DNA of 64,000 nt from Nostoc commune NIES-4072 (GTDB taxonomy: Bacteria > Cyanobacteriota > Cyanobacteriia > Cyanobacteriales > Nostocaceae), in assembly GCF_003113895.1 (NCBI RefSeq), contig NZ_BDUD01000001.1, positions 5,638,516-5,702,515 on the forward strand, in the 5' to 3' direction. Of this stretch, positions 34,494 to 43,654 are shown piece by piece. Under the pieces are notes generated by a model, which worked only from the letters and a program-made list of their open reading frames with translations, was not told the origin of the DNA and did no database searches. Numbering within the stretch: the first letter of the stretch is position 1; every line of letters starts with the position of its first letter. Both the position numbers and the translations under genes were made by a program.

Positions 34494-35537
34494 ATGGAAA
34501 TTGTGGATTATCAAAAAGAGATTAAGGAACTAAAAAAAGCAAATAGAATTATCCAAAAGCAATTGGAGCGTTCTGAATCAGACCGGATAAAACTTGAAGA
34601 TATAAATCAAAAAAAAGAATCTTTGCTTAGGACAGTAATTGAGGAGTTAAAGGAATATCAAAATAATCTAGAAGAAAGAAGCCAGGAACTAGAAATGATG
34701 CTTCTTAATCTTCAGATAATGCAGAATAAGATGTCTAGCTTGGGAAGTCTTGTTGCAGATGTAGCTCATGAAATTAACAACCCAGTTAGCTTTATAGCAG
34801 GTAATCTGACTCCGGCTCAAGAATATATTGAAAATTTATTACATCTGATAAACCTTTATCAGCAGACTTATCCCAAAGCATCTCAGGAAATTCAAAAAAC
34901 AATCGAGTTGATTGACCTTGAATATATGCGTGAGGATTTGCCTAAACTAATTTCCTCGATGAAAGAAGGTACCGATCGTATTTGTAACATTAGCGATAGC
35001 TTGCGAATTTTCTCTAGAGCAGATACAGAACAAAAAGTTTTTTTTAACCTTCATGAAGGTATTGATAGCACTCTTATCATTCTCAAGCACCGTTTGAAAG
35101 CTAATAAGATTCGTCCTGATATTCAAGTAGTTAAAAACTATGGCGAGTTTCCTCCAATCAAATGTTTTCCAGGACAACTGAATCAAGTATTTATGAATTT
35201 ATTGGCAAACGCTATTGATGCTTTAGAAGAGTCTAATTCTGGACTGAGTTTTGATACAATTAAGGCAAATCCCAATCAAATTACAATTCATACTAACCTA
35301 ATTGAAGATACAAATCATGTATTGATTCGGATTCAAGATAATGGTGTAGGAATATCGGCTGATGTTCAACAAAAAATGTTTGACCATTTATTCACAACCA
35401 AACCTGTGGGAAAAGGGACAGGATTAGGATTATCAATCGCCTATCAAATAATTGTCCAAAAACATAGAGGAACTTTGAAAGTAAATTCTGTGTTACGAGA
35501 AGGTTCTGAATTTATAATCACTATTCCAATTCATTAA
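34494..35537 (+). CDS. Cytoplasmic histidine kinase, paralogue of the upstream kinase
   Basis: A 347-aa kinase with an N-terminal coiled coil (residues about 1-80), HisKA with His92 in VADVAHEINNPVSF, and an HATPase_c domain (NLLANAIDAL, DNGVGI, MFDHLFTTK, GKGTGLGLSIA). Residues about 80-347 match the kinase at 31978-33297 closely, including the unusual DxxYMxxDLPxLISSMKEG insert between the H box and the N box. It lacks the receiver and any membrane sensor, so it depends on partners such as the FIST protein. It is the last gene of the operon. Confidence 0.92.
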   Translation: MEIVDYQKEIKELKKANRIIQKQLERSESDRIKLEDINQKKESLLRTVIEELKEYQNNLEERSQELEMMLLNLQIMQNKMSSLGSLVADVAHEINNPVSFIAGNLTPAQEYIENLLHLINLYQQTYPKASQEIQKTIELIDLEYMREDLPKLISSMKEGTDRICNISDSLRIFSRADTEQKVFFNLHEGIDSTLIILKHRLKANKIRPDIQVVKNYGEFPPIKCFPGQLNQVFMNLLANAIDALEESNSGLSFDTIKANPNQITIHTNLIEDTNHVLIRIQDNGVGISADVQQKMFDHLFTTKPVGKGTGLGLSIAYQIIVQKHRGTLKVNSVLREGSEFIITIPIH

Positions 35538-36033
35538 ACTAGCAAATATATCAATTATTTAAGTTAATTTTAATAAATATAAGTGTTTATTTTGGTAGTA
35601 GTTCATAGTTACCAAATAATTTGTGAATTCGTAATTAATTACGGTTTCAGAAGAAAAAATTTTATGTATGTTGGAATGATTGCAACTAATAATCTGGGAT
35701 ATGCGAAAGTAGAATTGCAAGAAACCATAAATAAATATAATCATGATTTTTTAGTTATATTTTTTATATAAAGCCTGTTTTACTTCTGTTAGCGCAGTGG
35801 GGCGTAGCCCATTCTGACGCCTTGGCGGAGCGTCTCCCAATACGGTTCGGATAAGCATTTTTCACTTTCCTTGTGGTCTGGGGAAAGGGTAAGGGGTAAA
35901 GGGTAAAGGATGTATTGAAAACCAATACCTTTTCCCTTTGCCCTTTAACCGAACCGTATTGGAGCGTCTCCGGCTTTGCTCCTGAATTCTGCTGTAAGTT
36001 ATAAATTTTATTTTTTATTAAAAAATATTAGAA
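35538..36033. other. Intergenic region with palindromic repeat
   Basis: Contains the element at 35837-35962. Short frames at 35559-35771 on both strands are AT-rich and unsupported. Confidence 0.5.
35837..35962. repeat. 126-bp element with CCAATACGGTTCGG inverted repeats
   Basis: A perfect 14-base terminal inverted repeat, with GGGTAAAG heptamer-like repeats and their complement inside. It is flanked on both sides by GGAGCGTCTCC sequence, which suggests it inserted into another dispersed repeat. Confidence 0.8.
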
Positions 36034-36063
36034 ACGCCTGTCTGCTAATGAGCAAACAGGCGT
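36034..36063 (-). terminator. Terminator of ndhB
   Basis: ACGCCTGT...ACAGGCGT with an inner TGC/GCA pair, directly downstream of the ndhB stop. The T-run on the minus strand is short. Confidence 0.75.
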
Positions 36064-36095
36064 CTATTCAAGTAAAAAGTTTGCTTGAGACTCGG

Positions 36096-37700
36096 TTAAA
36101 TCTTAGCGGTAGAATCAACTGAAGGTTGAGACTGGCTAACCGAATCCAACTTTGGTAAAAGCAGGGGATTTTCTGCTTTTACATTAGTGTTGATTGTTGC
36201 TTGCAAAATTGGAGTATTGGAGATGGAATTGTTCGCCAATGTAAACAGTGGATTTGACAAAATCCCTGCTATGGAAGTGGCAATTAATGTTACCACCAAC
36301 CCGACCTGCAAAGGTCTTAACCCAGGCAAATCCCAACGCACTTGTGGATAATTCTTCACCGAGTCGGACATTTCATGGGGTTCTTTGACTACCATCATCT
36401 TGACTACACGAATGTAGTAGTAGATGGAGACGACGGTGGTAACTAAGCCCAGCAAGACTAACCAATAAAGACCTGCTTGCCAACCAGCCCAGAATAAGTA
36501 AATCTTGCCGAAAAACCCAGCCAATGGTGGAATACCACCCAAGGAAAGCAGAGAGATACTCAATCCCAGTGTTAAAAGTGGGTCTTTTTGATATAAACCA
36601 GAGTATTCGGCAATCTGGTCGGTTCCCGTCCGCAGTGAGAATAGGATGATGCAGGTAAAGCCGCACAGGTTCATGAATAGGTAAACCAGTAGGTAGAATA
36701 TCATACTGGCATAGCCCGCTTGTGTACCAGCAATCAAGCCAATCATCACAAACCCAGCTTGGGCAATGGATGAATAAGCTAGCATCCGTTTCATACTGGT
36801 TTGGGCTAGGGCGACTACGTTACCCAAGATCATACTCAAAACGGCCAGAGCAGTGAAGACAAACCTCCACTCCTCAGCAACTAAGGGGAAGGCTGTTGTC
36901 AGCAAGCGGATGGCTAGGGCAAACCCAGCTGCTTTGGAACCGACAGATAAAAAGGCGATGACTGGGGTGGGAGCGCCTTCGTAAACGTCTGGTGTCCACT
37001 GGTGGAAGGGTGCTGCGGAGATCTTGAAGCCAATACCTGCGATCGCAAAAACCAGCGCAATCACTAAACCTAAAGATTGACCGATTTTAGCTGTGGCAAT
37101 GCCATTAGCGATCGCACTTAGTTCAGTTTGTCCTCCAGATAGTCCATACAGCAGTGATACTCCGTACAAAAATACTGCCGTGCTGGAAGCTCCAATTAAC
37201 AAGTATTTCAGCGCCGCTTCATTGGAGCGGGGGTCACGCTTGGTATAACCTGTTAACAGATAAGAGGAAATACTCAGGGTTTCTAGGGAGATGAAAATCA
37301 TCACCAACTCACTAGCCCCGGATAAAAACATCCCTCCCAAAGTAGCACTCAGCAAAATAGCAAGAAACTCTGCTAAAGCGGTGCCGCTCTGCTCAACGTA
37401 GCGAATTGACATCAGTATAGTGGCGATCGCAGACAAGGCAATAATACCGCGAAAGACGATACTCAGGTCATCACTGTTAAAGCTACCGGTAAAACCGATG
37501 GGATTAGGAGAGTCCCATTGAAAATATAGGGCGACAATCGAAGCAAACAAACCTGCGATCGCTAGATATGCAATCCAGCGTGCGGATGTACGCCCCAAAA
37601 TCAAATCAACAATCAAAACCCCCAAGAGGGTGAGAATAACAATCCCCTCTGGCAAAATCGTTCCAGCGTTTAGCTGGGATGCAATATTAGCAAAATCCAT
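36096..37700 (-). CDS. ndhB: NAD(P)H-quinone oxidoreductase subunit 2 (NDH-1)
   Basis: NdhB, 534 aa, an antiporter-like membrane subunit of the NDH-1 complex that carries cyclic electron flow, respiration and inorganic carbon uptake in cyanobacterial thylakoids. About 14 transmembrane helices are visible. Conserved charged residues within membrane segments appear in [25 protein letters not shown], [16 protein letters not shown] and [19 protein letters not shown] segments, all typical of the family. The length is near the usual 520 aa. It stands alone, as ndhB normally does in cyanobacteria. Confidence 0.97.
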   Translation of the reverse strand: MDFANIASQLNAGTILPEGIVILTLLGVLIVDLILGRTSARWIAYLAIAGLFASIVALYFQWDSPNPIGFTGSFNSDDLSIVFRGIIALSAIATILMSIRYVEQSGTALAEFLAILLSATLGGMFLSGASELVMIFISLETLSISSYLLTGYTKRDPRSNEAALKYLLIGASSTAVFLYGVSLLYGLSGGQTELSAIANGIATAKIGQSLGLVIALVFAIAGIGFKISAAPFHQWTPDVYEGAPTPVIAFLSVGSKAAGFALAIRLLTTAFPLVAEEWRFVFTALAVLSMILGNVVALAQTSMKRMLAYSSIAQAGFVMIGLIAGTQAGYASMIFYLLVYLFMNLCGFTCIILFSLRTGTDQIAEYSGLYQKDPLLTLGLSISLLSLGGIPPLAGFFGKIYLFWAGWQAGLYWLVLLGLVTTVVSIYYYIRVVKMMVVKEPHEMSDSVKNYPQVRWDLPGLRPLQVGLVVTLIATSIAGILSNPLFTLANNSISNTPILQATINTNVKAENPLLLPKLDSVSQSQPSVDSTAKI

Positions 37701-38040
37701 GAGATGTATAGGTTTTGGGGATTAGACATTAAGGCTAACTCTGTTCACTCTAGCAAGTTTTCTAATCCCCAGACTAGCTCTTTTAACAAGAGCTTAACAG
37801 CTTGGGTGCAGATGGCGGTTGCACCAATTTCAGGGGCTTACCAGCAGCTTTCTCAGTATCTAGGAATTTACCTAACAGCTTTCTTACCTTGTTTTTCAGG
37901 CGTGACCTTTAGCGAAGATCATAAATAATTATGCCGCAATGAGTGTATGCCGTAGGCGATCGCTACAGACAAAAAGCTCATAAAATTAATAAGGGCACAG
38001 CAATGCTGTGCTCCTACAATATTCATAATTCCTAAGTTTA
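37701..38040. other. Intergenic region, doubtful small frame
   Basis: A hairpin GCTCTT-TTAAC-AAGAGC lies at 37779-37795. The 74-codon frame at 37704-37928 has no recognisable domain, so I do not call a gene. Confidence 0.5.
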
Positions 38041-38313
38041 TTAAAAACCTACTGATGGCAGCTTGCCTTGTAGCGACTGAAATTTAGCTTGAACACAGTT
38101 GGCACAATTGCAACCAAGCTGATCAGTAATCGGATTCGATGTTTGAGTCAACTTTGGTGTTGCCAGATCAGGAATTTGTTGTCTAGATACTACCGTCATA
38201 ATTTGGGTAGGATAAGCAGATTTCAGACTGGATGCGTGTGCTGGATTGACTACCAGCAGCATGGATACCAGAAATGCGGGACAGGCAAGTAGAATCAGTT
38301 TGACTATGTTCAT
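38041..38313 (-). CDS. Small exported protein with CxCxxC motif
   Basis: A 90-aa protein with a signal peptide (LLACPAFLVSMLLVVNPAHA, cut near residue 27) and, near the C-terminus, the motif CNCANCVQ. The Cys pattern could bind a metal or form disulfides in the periplasm or thylakoid lumen. It lies about 80 bp downstream of the WD40 gene on the same strand, within a group that may deal with metals (COG0523 GTPase). Family unknown to me. Confidence 0.7.
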   Translation of the reverse strand: MNIVKLILLACPAFLVSMLLVVNPAHASSLKSAYPTQIMTVVSRQQIPDLATPKLTQTSNPITDQLGCNCANCVQAKFQSLQGKLPSVGF

Positions 38314-38391
38314 AATTCACACAAAGAGACCTTTGCTGATACAGCATAGCTAATAACTTGATCACTTTCAACTTTAATTACTGAGTATTGC

Positions 38392-39453
38392 TTAACTGCG
38401 CCCAAATCCTTGACCCCGCAAAACCTTTGACCATACAACTAATTCGCCCTGTTCACCGCCTGCGGCCAGTAACTTCCCTTGGGGATGCCAAGCTAGGGTG
38501 GAAAATCCTCCTGAGACACCTGTGATAATTTGGGATACTTCTTTGGCTTTATTCCACAAACACAACCAGCCATCAGCAGCAGCAGAAGCGAGAAGGAAGC
38601 TTTTGGGTGCAAAGGCGATCGCATTGATCACACCCACATGATTAGTTAATACTCGCGCTTCCCAGCCTAAAGAATCATCCTCTAGCTTTTCCCACACCAC
38701 AATACCTTCAACGCTAGAAGATGCCAGTATTGGCGCACCCAGTTTCGTGGTAGCTTCTGACCATGCCAATTGGCGAATTTTACCAGGGAAGCCACGCATT
38801 ACCCAAGGATCAGGGTTGTTCCATTCTAAAACGGTGACACTACGATCCATGTTGCCAGAAGCCAGGAATTTTCCATCAGGCGACCAAGCCATCGCTAAAC
38901 TGACAGTAGTCATATCTAAGCTGTATGGTTCTTCATCCCAGTTTTGACTATGCCAAATCTTCACTCCCTTATAACCACTAATGGCTAAGTATTGTCCGTC
39001 AATGCGCCAATCTATACCCAATACTGAAGAGTTATCGAAATTCAGCGTTACGACAATTTCACGAGTATCTGCATCCCAAACTTGGACGTAACGCCCCAAA
39101 CTAAAAGCTAATTGGTTACTGGTGTAATTCCAAGCTAGCTTGTCAACCCATGCGGGGGCATTTTCCAAGGTGGCGATTAATTCAGTATCGCGCCAAATTT
39201 TCACCTGTCCATCTTGTCCACCAACGGCTAAAAATTTTCCATCTGGTGAAAAAGCTAGACAGTCTATTGATTTACCATTACCAGTTTGTAAGCTTGTGAG
39301 TTCGCCATCATTCCACAAAACTACTTCACCGGCGGCAGAAGTTGCTGCTAAAGTTTTACCTTGTGGCGACCAAGCGATCGCAGTTACATAATCTGAAAGC
39401 GTCCCCGAATAGTGTTGTTCAAATTCCTTAGATTTGCTGGTTGTGGAGTTCAT
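38392..39453 (-). CDS. WD40-repeat protein
   Basis: A 353-aa beta-propeller. At least seven WD-type repeats are visible, with recurring LAWSPDGKFLA and WHPQGKLLAAGGEQGELVVW patterns. It probably acts as a scaffold; no catalytic domain is present. It lies 86 bp behind the COG0523 GTPase gene on the same strand, separated by a heptamer array, so the two are probably co-transcribed and may work on the same process. Confidence 0.87.
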   Translation of the reverse strand: MNSTTSKSKEFEQHYSGTLSDYVTAIAWSPQGKTLAATSAAGEVVLWNDGELTSLQTGNGKSIDCLAFSPDGKFLAVGGQDGQVKIWRDTELIATLENAPAWVDKLAWNYTSNQLAFSLGRYVQVWDADTREIVVTLNFDNSSVLGIDWRIDGQYLAISGYKGVKIWHSQNWDEEPYSLDMTTVSLAMAWSPDGKFLASGNMDRSVTVLEWNNPDPWVMRGFPGKIRQLAWSEATTKLGAPILASSSVEGIVVWEKLEDDSLGWEARVLTNHVGVINAIAFAPKSFLLASAAADGWLCLWNKAKEVSQIITGVSGGFSTLAWHPQGKLLAAGGEQGELVVWSKVLRGQGFGRS

Positions 39454-39463
39454 AATTTTCTAT

Positions 39464-39537
39464 AGAAGTGAGGAGTTAGAAGTTAGAAGTTAGGAATTTT
39501 TAACTCATCACTCATAACTCCTAACTCCTAACTTTTT
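39464..39537. repeat. TTAGAAG/CTCCTAA heptamer arrays, inverted
   Basis: AGTTAGA repeats face AACTCCT repeats, giving a potential hairpin between the WD40 gene and the COG0523 gene. Confidence 0.75.
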
Positions 39538-39539
39538 AT

Positions 39540-40511
39540 TTACGCTAGACAAGCGAGAAAATCTTGCTTGAGTTGGGCTGCATCAAGGTTGCGGCCGATG
39601 AACACTAGTTCGTTTTTGGGGGTTTCGCTTGGTTTCCAGGGGCGATCGGGTTTGCCATCAAATATCATGTGGACGCCTTGGAATACAAATCGATCATCTT
39701 CTCCAGCAATATTTAAAATGCCTTTCATGCGAAAGATATCTGGGCCTTGGGTACGCAGTAATTCTGAAAGCCAAGCGTTTAATTTTTCTCCATCAACTGC
39801 ACCTGTTTCTACTAAAGCCACAGAAAAGACGCTTTCATCGTGTACGTGAGCATCTTCGCCTAAGAAATCTGGATCAATTTCTAATGCACGATCTAAATCA
39901 AAGGCTTTTACACCTAATAAAGCATCCATCCCTAATTCAGAATTTTGGGTACGGTAGATTTTTGCGATCGCATTCATCGCCCGAATCCGTTTTTCTAATT
40001 CATCCAACTCTTCTGGCGCTACCAAATCTGTTTTATTAAGTAAAATTACATCAGCAAAGGCAATCTGTTCTTGGGCTTCGTCTGCATCCCAATGCTGCCA
40101 AATATGCTTGGCATCTACCACTGTCACCACCGCATCTAGAGACATTTGGCTTTGCAAATCTTCATCAACAAAAAATGTCTGAATTACTGGTGCTGGATCG
40201 GCTAATCCAGTCGTTTCAATTACTAAATGGTCAAATTTATCGCGCCGCTTCATCAAATTGCCAATGATGCGAATTAAATCGCCGCGCACTGTACAACAGA
40301 TACAGCCATTATTCATTTCAAATATTTCTTCATCTGCATCGATAATCAATTGATTATCAATACCCACTTCCCCAAATTCATTGACAATCACAGCAACTTT
40401 TTTGCCATGTTCGTAGGTGAGGATGTGATTTAGTAGAGTCGTTTTACCTGCTCCCAAATAGCCTGTAAGAACAGTAACGGGAACTGAATTATTGATTACG
40501 TCAGCCACCAT
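39540..40511 (-). CDS. COG0523 (CobW/ZNG1-type) metal-handling GTPase
   Basis: A 323-aa G3E P-loop GTPase. The Walker A is GYLGAGKTTLLNHI (residues 17-30), the metal-binding CxCC motif is CICC (residues 70-73), and VILLNKTDLV is the guanine-specificity site. The C-terminal CobW_C domain contains the VHMIFDGKPDRPW segment. G3E family members insert or deliver metals such as Zn, Co, Ni or Fe. The metal is not certain here, though a Zur-box-like palindrome 29 bp upstream of the start suggests zinc starvation control. Confidence 0.9.
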   Translation of the reverse strand: MVADVINNSVPVTVLTGYLGAGKTTLLNHILTYEHGKKVAVIVNEFGEVGIDNQLIIDADEEIFEMNNGCICCTVRGDLIRIIGNLMKRRDKFDHLVIETTGLADPAPVIQTFFVDEDLQSQMSLDAVVTVVDAKHIWQHWDADEAQEQIAFADVILLNKTDLVAPEELDELEKRIRAMNAIAKIYRTQNSELGMDALLGVKAFDLDRALEIDPDFLGEDAHVHDESVFSVALVETGAVDGEKLNAWLSELLRTQGPDIFRMKGILNIAGEDDRFVFQGVHMIFDGKPDRPWKPSETPKNELVFIGRNLDAAQLKQDFLACLA

Positions 40512-40539
40512 ACTCTAAATTCCTCTTGTCTCACCTTAT

Positions 40540-40554
40540 GGATAATCATTTTCG
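40540..40554. promoter_or_regulatory. Putative Zur box
   Basis: GGATAATCATTTTCG matches the 7-1-7 cyanobacterial Zur consensus TGATAATNATTATCA at 11 of 14 half-site positions. It sits 29 bp upstream of the COG0523 start. No Zur gene is in the window. Confidence 0.45.
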
Positions 40555-40652
40555 CCCATGATAAATCTTTTTCTATTTTTGTGCGAACTTGCTGTTATTT
40601 TGGGTTTCAGCAAAATAATCACATAATTTAATCAAAAAACATTTTTTTAACG

Positions 40653-40736
40653 AACCACAGAGGCGCAGAGAGCGCAGAGAGAAAAAGTGCGAGAACTGCA
40701 TTTGCTTCTCTCTGTGTCCTCTGCGCCTCTGCGGTT
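40653..40736. repeat. 84-bp element with AACC(A/G)CAGAGGCGCAGAG inverted repeats
   Basis: An 18-base inverted repeat with one mismatch and a short interior. Related debris is seen near 7516 and 48990. Confidence 0.85.
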
Positions 40737-40779
40737 TAAAAGAATTTATTGACCAATATTTTTACCCATCTTGAAAGGA

Positions 40780-40932
40780 CTAGTTCTATACCCGCATTTC
40801 TCACAAGCTTGAAATGCAGAGTTGCAGAAGAGCAGGGGAGAATTCAACGTGCCAAGTTCAATCCCCTCTGCCCCTCTGCTCCCCTGCACAAGGTTTTGAG
40901 AGATATGGTGAGAAATCAGGGTATAGAACTAG
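40780..40932. repeat. 153-bp element with CTAGTTCTATACCC inverted repeats
   Basis: The ends CTAGTTCTATACCCGCATTT and the complement of CTAGTTCTATACCCTGATTT match over about 24 bases. The interior includes GC-rich pyrimidine repeats. It is non-coding and probably a MITE. Confidence 0.85.
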
Positions 40933-40959
40933 CCTCGTACCAAGGTGCAATGTAAAGAT

Positions 40960-41874
40960 TTAATTTTCTGAAGAGAACAAAAAATCTTGAACTACTTCTG
41001 AAACAACTCCTGGGTATTCTTCATGCAGTCCAAGAGAACCAGGAATGAAAACGCTTCTCACTCCTGGTAAGGCTACCAAAGCGTTCATTTCTTCTCGTGA
41101 TTTAGGGGGGCTGGATTCCCCAATTACTACCATGAGCGGTACAGTTAAAGACTGCACAAGTCCCAGAAAATCAGATTGTTCGTGTACAGCATCAAGATTA
41201 CCAGTTACAAAGGCAGCAGATGCAAATCGCGCTCCTGGTTGTTGAGTTGTTTGCCATTTCTTCTCGATGAAAGTGGGTGTAATTTTAGCCGCGTCGGTAA
41301 AGACATGACGGCGATACATCAAACTTAAGAAGGATGGGGTAGTGTTGAGTTTGTAGAGAGCTTGACCAAATATAGGCGATCGCACCAATTCTCTCACCAT
41401 ACCAGCTATTTGCTGACTTGCCCCCATTGTCGGCAAAGGCCCACGCCAAGTAGGAGCTAACAACAAAATTCGTAAGAAAGTAGCCGGTTTTTTGACAGCT
41501 AATTGTAAAACGTAACTAGTAGCATGACCGGCCGCCACCACAGTAATGGGAATATTAAAAATAGCTTTGACGAAATCTTCCAGAAATTGCTGATATATTT
41601 CCGGTCGGTAATTCAAACTAGGGCGAGAAGATTCACCAAATCCAGGCCAGTCTATGGCTACAACTTGAAAATTGGGAGCTAGTAACTTAGCAAGTTCGCC
41701 CATTTCCAAACGCGTCGAAACACTGCTGAAAGATGGTAGCAGCAATAACGGTGAACCTTTACCAAGGGTTTCATAAACAACGCGTAATTGCTGATTTTCC
41801 CAATTCCAGAGATATTCTTGAACCACTCCACCAAAACCAGTGGCAGCAGAGGTAGATAATAAATTTGTTGACAT
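40960..41874 (-). CDS. Alpha/beta-hydrolase-fold protein without nucleophile
   Basis: A 304-aa alpha/beta-hydrolase-fold protein (LLLLPSFSSVSTRLEM, VVAIDWPGFGESSRP). At the nucleophile elbow, where G-x-S-x-G is expected, residues 116-120 read GHATS, so the serine is replaced by Ala118. The usual acid is not obvious either; a His remains in LGLHEEYP near the C-terminus. The protein is probably not an esterase and may have a binding role. It lies about 100 bp downstream of sufE on the same strand, across a heptamer array. Confidence 0.85.
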   Translation of the reverse strand: MSTNLLSTSAATGFGGVVQEYLWNWENQQLRVVYETLGKGSPLLLLPSFSSVSTRLEMGELAKLLAPNFQVVAIDWPGFGESSRPSLNYRPEIYQQFLEDFVKAIFNIPITVVAAGHATSYVLQLAVKKPATFLRILLLAPTWRGPLPTMGASQQIAGMVRELVRSPIFGQALYKLNTTPSFLSLMYRRHVFTDAAKITPTFIEKKWQTTQQPGARFASAAFVTGNLDAVHEQSDFLGLVQSLTVPLMVVIGESSPPKSREEMNALVALPGVRSVFIPGSLGLHEEYPGVVSEVVQDFLFSSEN

Positions 41875-41975
41875 AAGACCAAATTTTGGTAACTATACGT
41901 TATTTGCCCTTTGTCAGTTGTCATTTGTTCTTTGCAAATGACTAATGACAAATGACTAATGACCAATAACCAAGT

Positions 41976-42416
41976 TTAGCTAGGCAAATCTAACTTACAT
42001 TCCAATGCTTTCTTTTGCATGGTTTTAAAAATATTGTAAAACCCATTAGCGCGGGAAGGTGTCAGGCTAACATTTAAACCTGTTTCTTGAATAAAATCTG
42101 GAGTAAGCTGGACAATCTCACTTGGTGTTAGTCCATGTAATCCTTCAACCAGAAGCCCGACTAATCCCTTGGTTAACTGAGAATCGGAATCGCCCTGAAA
42201 CACAACCTTACCGTCATCTAAGGCTGCTGTGATATAAACTTGAGACACGCAACCAGGAACTTTATTTTCAGGTAATTTATCAGCTTCTGGGAACTCATTG
42301 AGCTTCTGAGCATACCAGATTAGCTGTTCGTAGCGTCGCTTCGGTTCGGAAGCGCGTTGAAAGCGCTGGACAATTTTAGCGAGCGCAGGTGGCAAAGAAT
42401 CTAGAGTTGAGGACAT
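41976..42416 (-). CDS. sufE: Cysteine desulfurase sulfur acceptor SufE
   Basis: A 146-aa SufE with the catalytic Cys56 in NKVPGCVSQVYI. It takes persulfide sulfur from SufS and passes it on for Fe-S cluster assembly. Family landmarks (RYEQLIWYAQKL near residue 29, ADKLPENKVPGCVS, GLTPSEIVQL) are all present and the length is normal. It lies apart from a suf operon, which is common in cyanobacteria. The start at 42416 is a standard Met. Confidence 0.94.
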   Translation of the reverse strand: MSSTLDSLPPALAKIVQRFQRASEPKRRYEQLIWYAQKLNEFPEADKLPENKVPGCVSQVYITAALDDGKVVFQGDSDSQLTKGLVGLLVEGLHGLTPSEIVQLTPDFIQETGLNVSLTPSRANGFYNIFKTMQKKALECKLDLPS

Positions 42417-42698
42417 AACAGAAGCTGCAAATGATCGGTATCACTTTGAGTGTAGATTATCTTTAGAGCGATGCCTACGGCGGGCTACGCCTACGCGCCG
42501 ACCGTTCACCTTGGCATCTCAGCTAGCTATAACCTGTCAAATCTAGATAATTACTGCGTAGGCGCAGCCTGCCGTAGGCTTCGCATTCATTTTCAGTCAG
42601 CTTTTTCAATCTGCCTAATCACAAAAACTTAATTTTTTTATAAACAAGTTTTAACAGCAACTCTATGGAAGTGACTATTGTATCACTATAAGTTTACT

Positions 42699-42849
42699 GT
42701 AGGAATCCAGTTTGATTTCTGAAAATATGCGTAGGATGTGTTAGCGACAGCGTAACGCATCAAACCTATGATAATAGTGCGTTACGAACTCCGTTCTAAC
42801 ACACTCTACAATACCTAATTTTGTTCAAAAATCAAATAGTAATCCTATA
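42699..42849. repeat. MITE-like element family A, copy 3 (diverged, inverted)
   Basis: About 150 bp with the family A terminal sequences in the reverse orientation and several internal differences from the identical pair at 3.3 and 7.2 kb. Confidence 0.8.
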
Positions 42850-42969
42850 CTATTACGTAAGTATATAGAATGCGCGAAATTTATGTATAGCTTGATTTTA
42901 CTATGGGATGCCTATAAAGATCCGCGCCTACACAGTCACATTAGCTGAAATTAGCTTTTAACTAAGCAG

Positions 42970-43067
42970 CTAGTACCGTAAGGCGGAAGTCAAAAGTCAA
43001 AAGTATTATGGAATCAGCTTTTTAGGGATTTTGAATGGTTGCTCTATATTCCGCCGTGGCGTACTAG
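42970..43067. repeat. MITE-like element family B, copy 3
   Basis: Ends CTAGTACCGTAAGGCGGAA and CCGCCGTGGCGTACTAG. It has fewer internal GTCAAAA heptamers than 18727-18837. Confidence 0.85.
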
Positions 43068-43147
43068 AGAATAATCAATAAATAATTAAAAATTAAAAAT
43101 CAAAAAAAAATTCTGATTTTTAATTTTTAATTTCTCTCCCTTAAGGA

Positions 43148-43654
43148 TTAATTCGTAGTTTGTGCAGCTAGCATCTGCTTTAGCTTTTCTAATTCCGAAG
43201 CCCAACGAGGATCTGGACGAATAGCGTCTGAATCGGTGGTTGTGGTGTTGTTTTCACGAGAACCGCCGCCGCTACTACCGCCACGACGAGGCTTCTTAGA
43301 GCTTTTCTCGCGGCGGCTACCTTCTCTATTAGGGCTAGGAGTGGGGGTACTACTAGCAGCAGTAACTGGTTTTGGAGGTTGCTCCTCGCCCTCATCACCT
43401 TTTGTCCGAGGTAATGCCTTCTCTAGCTTAATCGGAGTATCTTTGAACATCTGACCATTATATTTTTCAATAATTTCGTCAGCTTGCTCGTCGTTGTTAA
43501 CTGTAAGAAAACCGAAACCACGGCATTTGCCAGTTTTACGGTCTTTAATTAATTTAGTAGTTACAGCATCACCTTCTGCTGCAAAAACTGCTTGCAGATC
43601 CTGACGATCTATTTCTTCTTTAGGCAAATTACCTATATATAGGCGAATGGACAT
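43148..43654 (-). CDS. rbp: RNA-binding protein with one RRM
   Basis: A 168-aa protein with an N-terminal RRM (RNP2 LYIGNL at residues 5-10, RNP1 KCRGFGFL near residues 43-50), then a Pro/Ser/Gly-rich tail with a K/R-rich patch (SRREKSSKKPRRGG) and a final short helix (ASELEKLKQMLAA). Cyanobacterial Rbp proteins bind RNA and rise in the cold; this member has a longer tail than the shortest ones. The upstream region is long (about 640 bp before the next gene), and any regulatory UTR features there are not identified. Confidence 0.9.
   Translation of the reverse strand: MSIRLYIGNLPKEEIDRQDLQAVFAAEGDAVTTKLIKDRKTGKCRGFGFLTVNNDEQADEIIEKYNGQMFKDTPIKLEKALPRTKGDEGEEQPPKPVTAASSTPTPSPNREGSRREKSSKKPRRGGSSGGGSRENNTTTTDSDAIRPDPRWASELEKLKQMLAAQTTN

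Larger units (their letters stand above)
40555..40959. other. Intergenic region with two palindromic repeats
   Basis: Contains the elements at 40653-40736 and 40780-40932. The 68-codon frame at 40749 lies mostly inside the second element and is not a gene. Confidence 0.6.
42417..43147. other. Intergenic region with dispersed repeats
   Basis: GC-rich dispersed repeats (GATGCCTACGGCGGGCTACG type, 42471-42500 and about 42555-42590), MITE family A copy 3 and family B copy 3. No gene was recognised. Confidence 0.6.

Noticed and set aside
37704..37928. 74-aa frame divergent from ndhB
   Set aside because: No domain or signal; its start lies 4 bp from the ndhB start, leaving no room for both.
40749..40955. 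68-aa frame
   Set aside because: Lies mostly in a palindrome-ended repeat.
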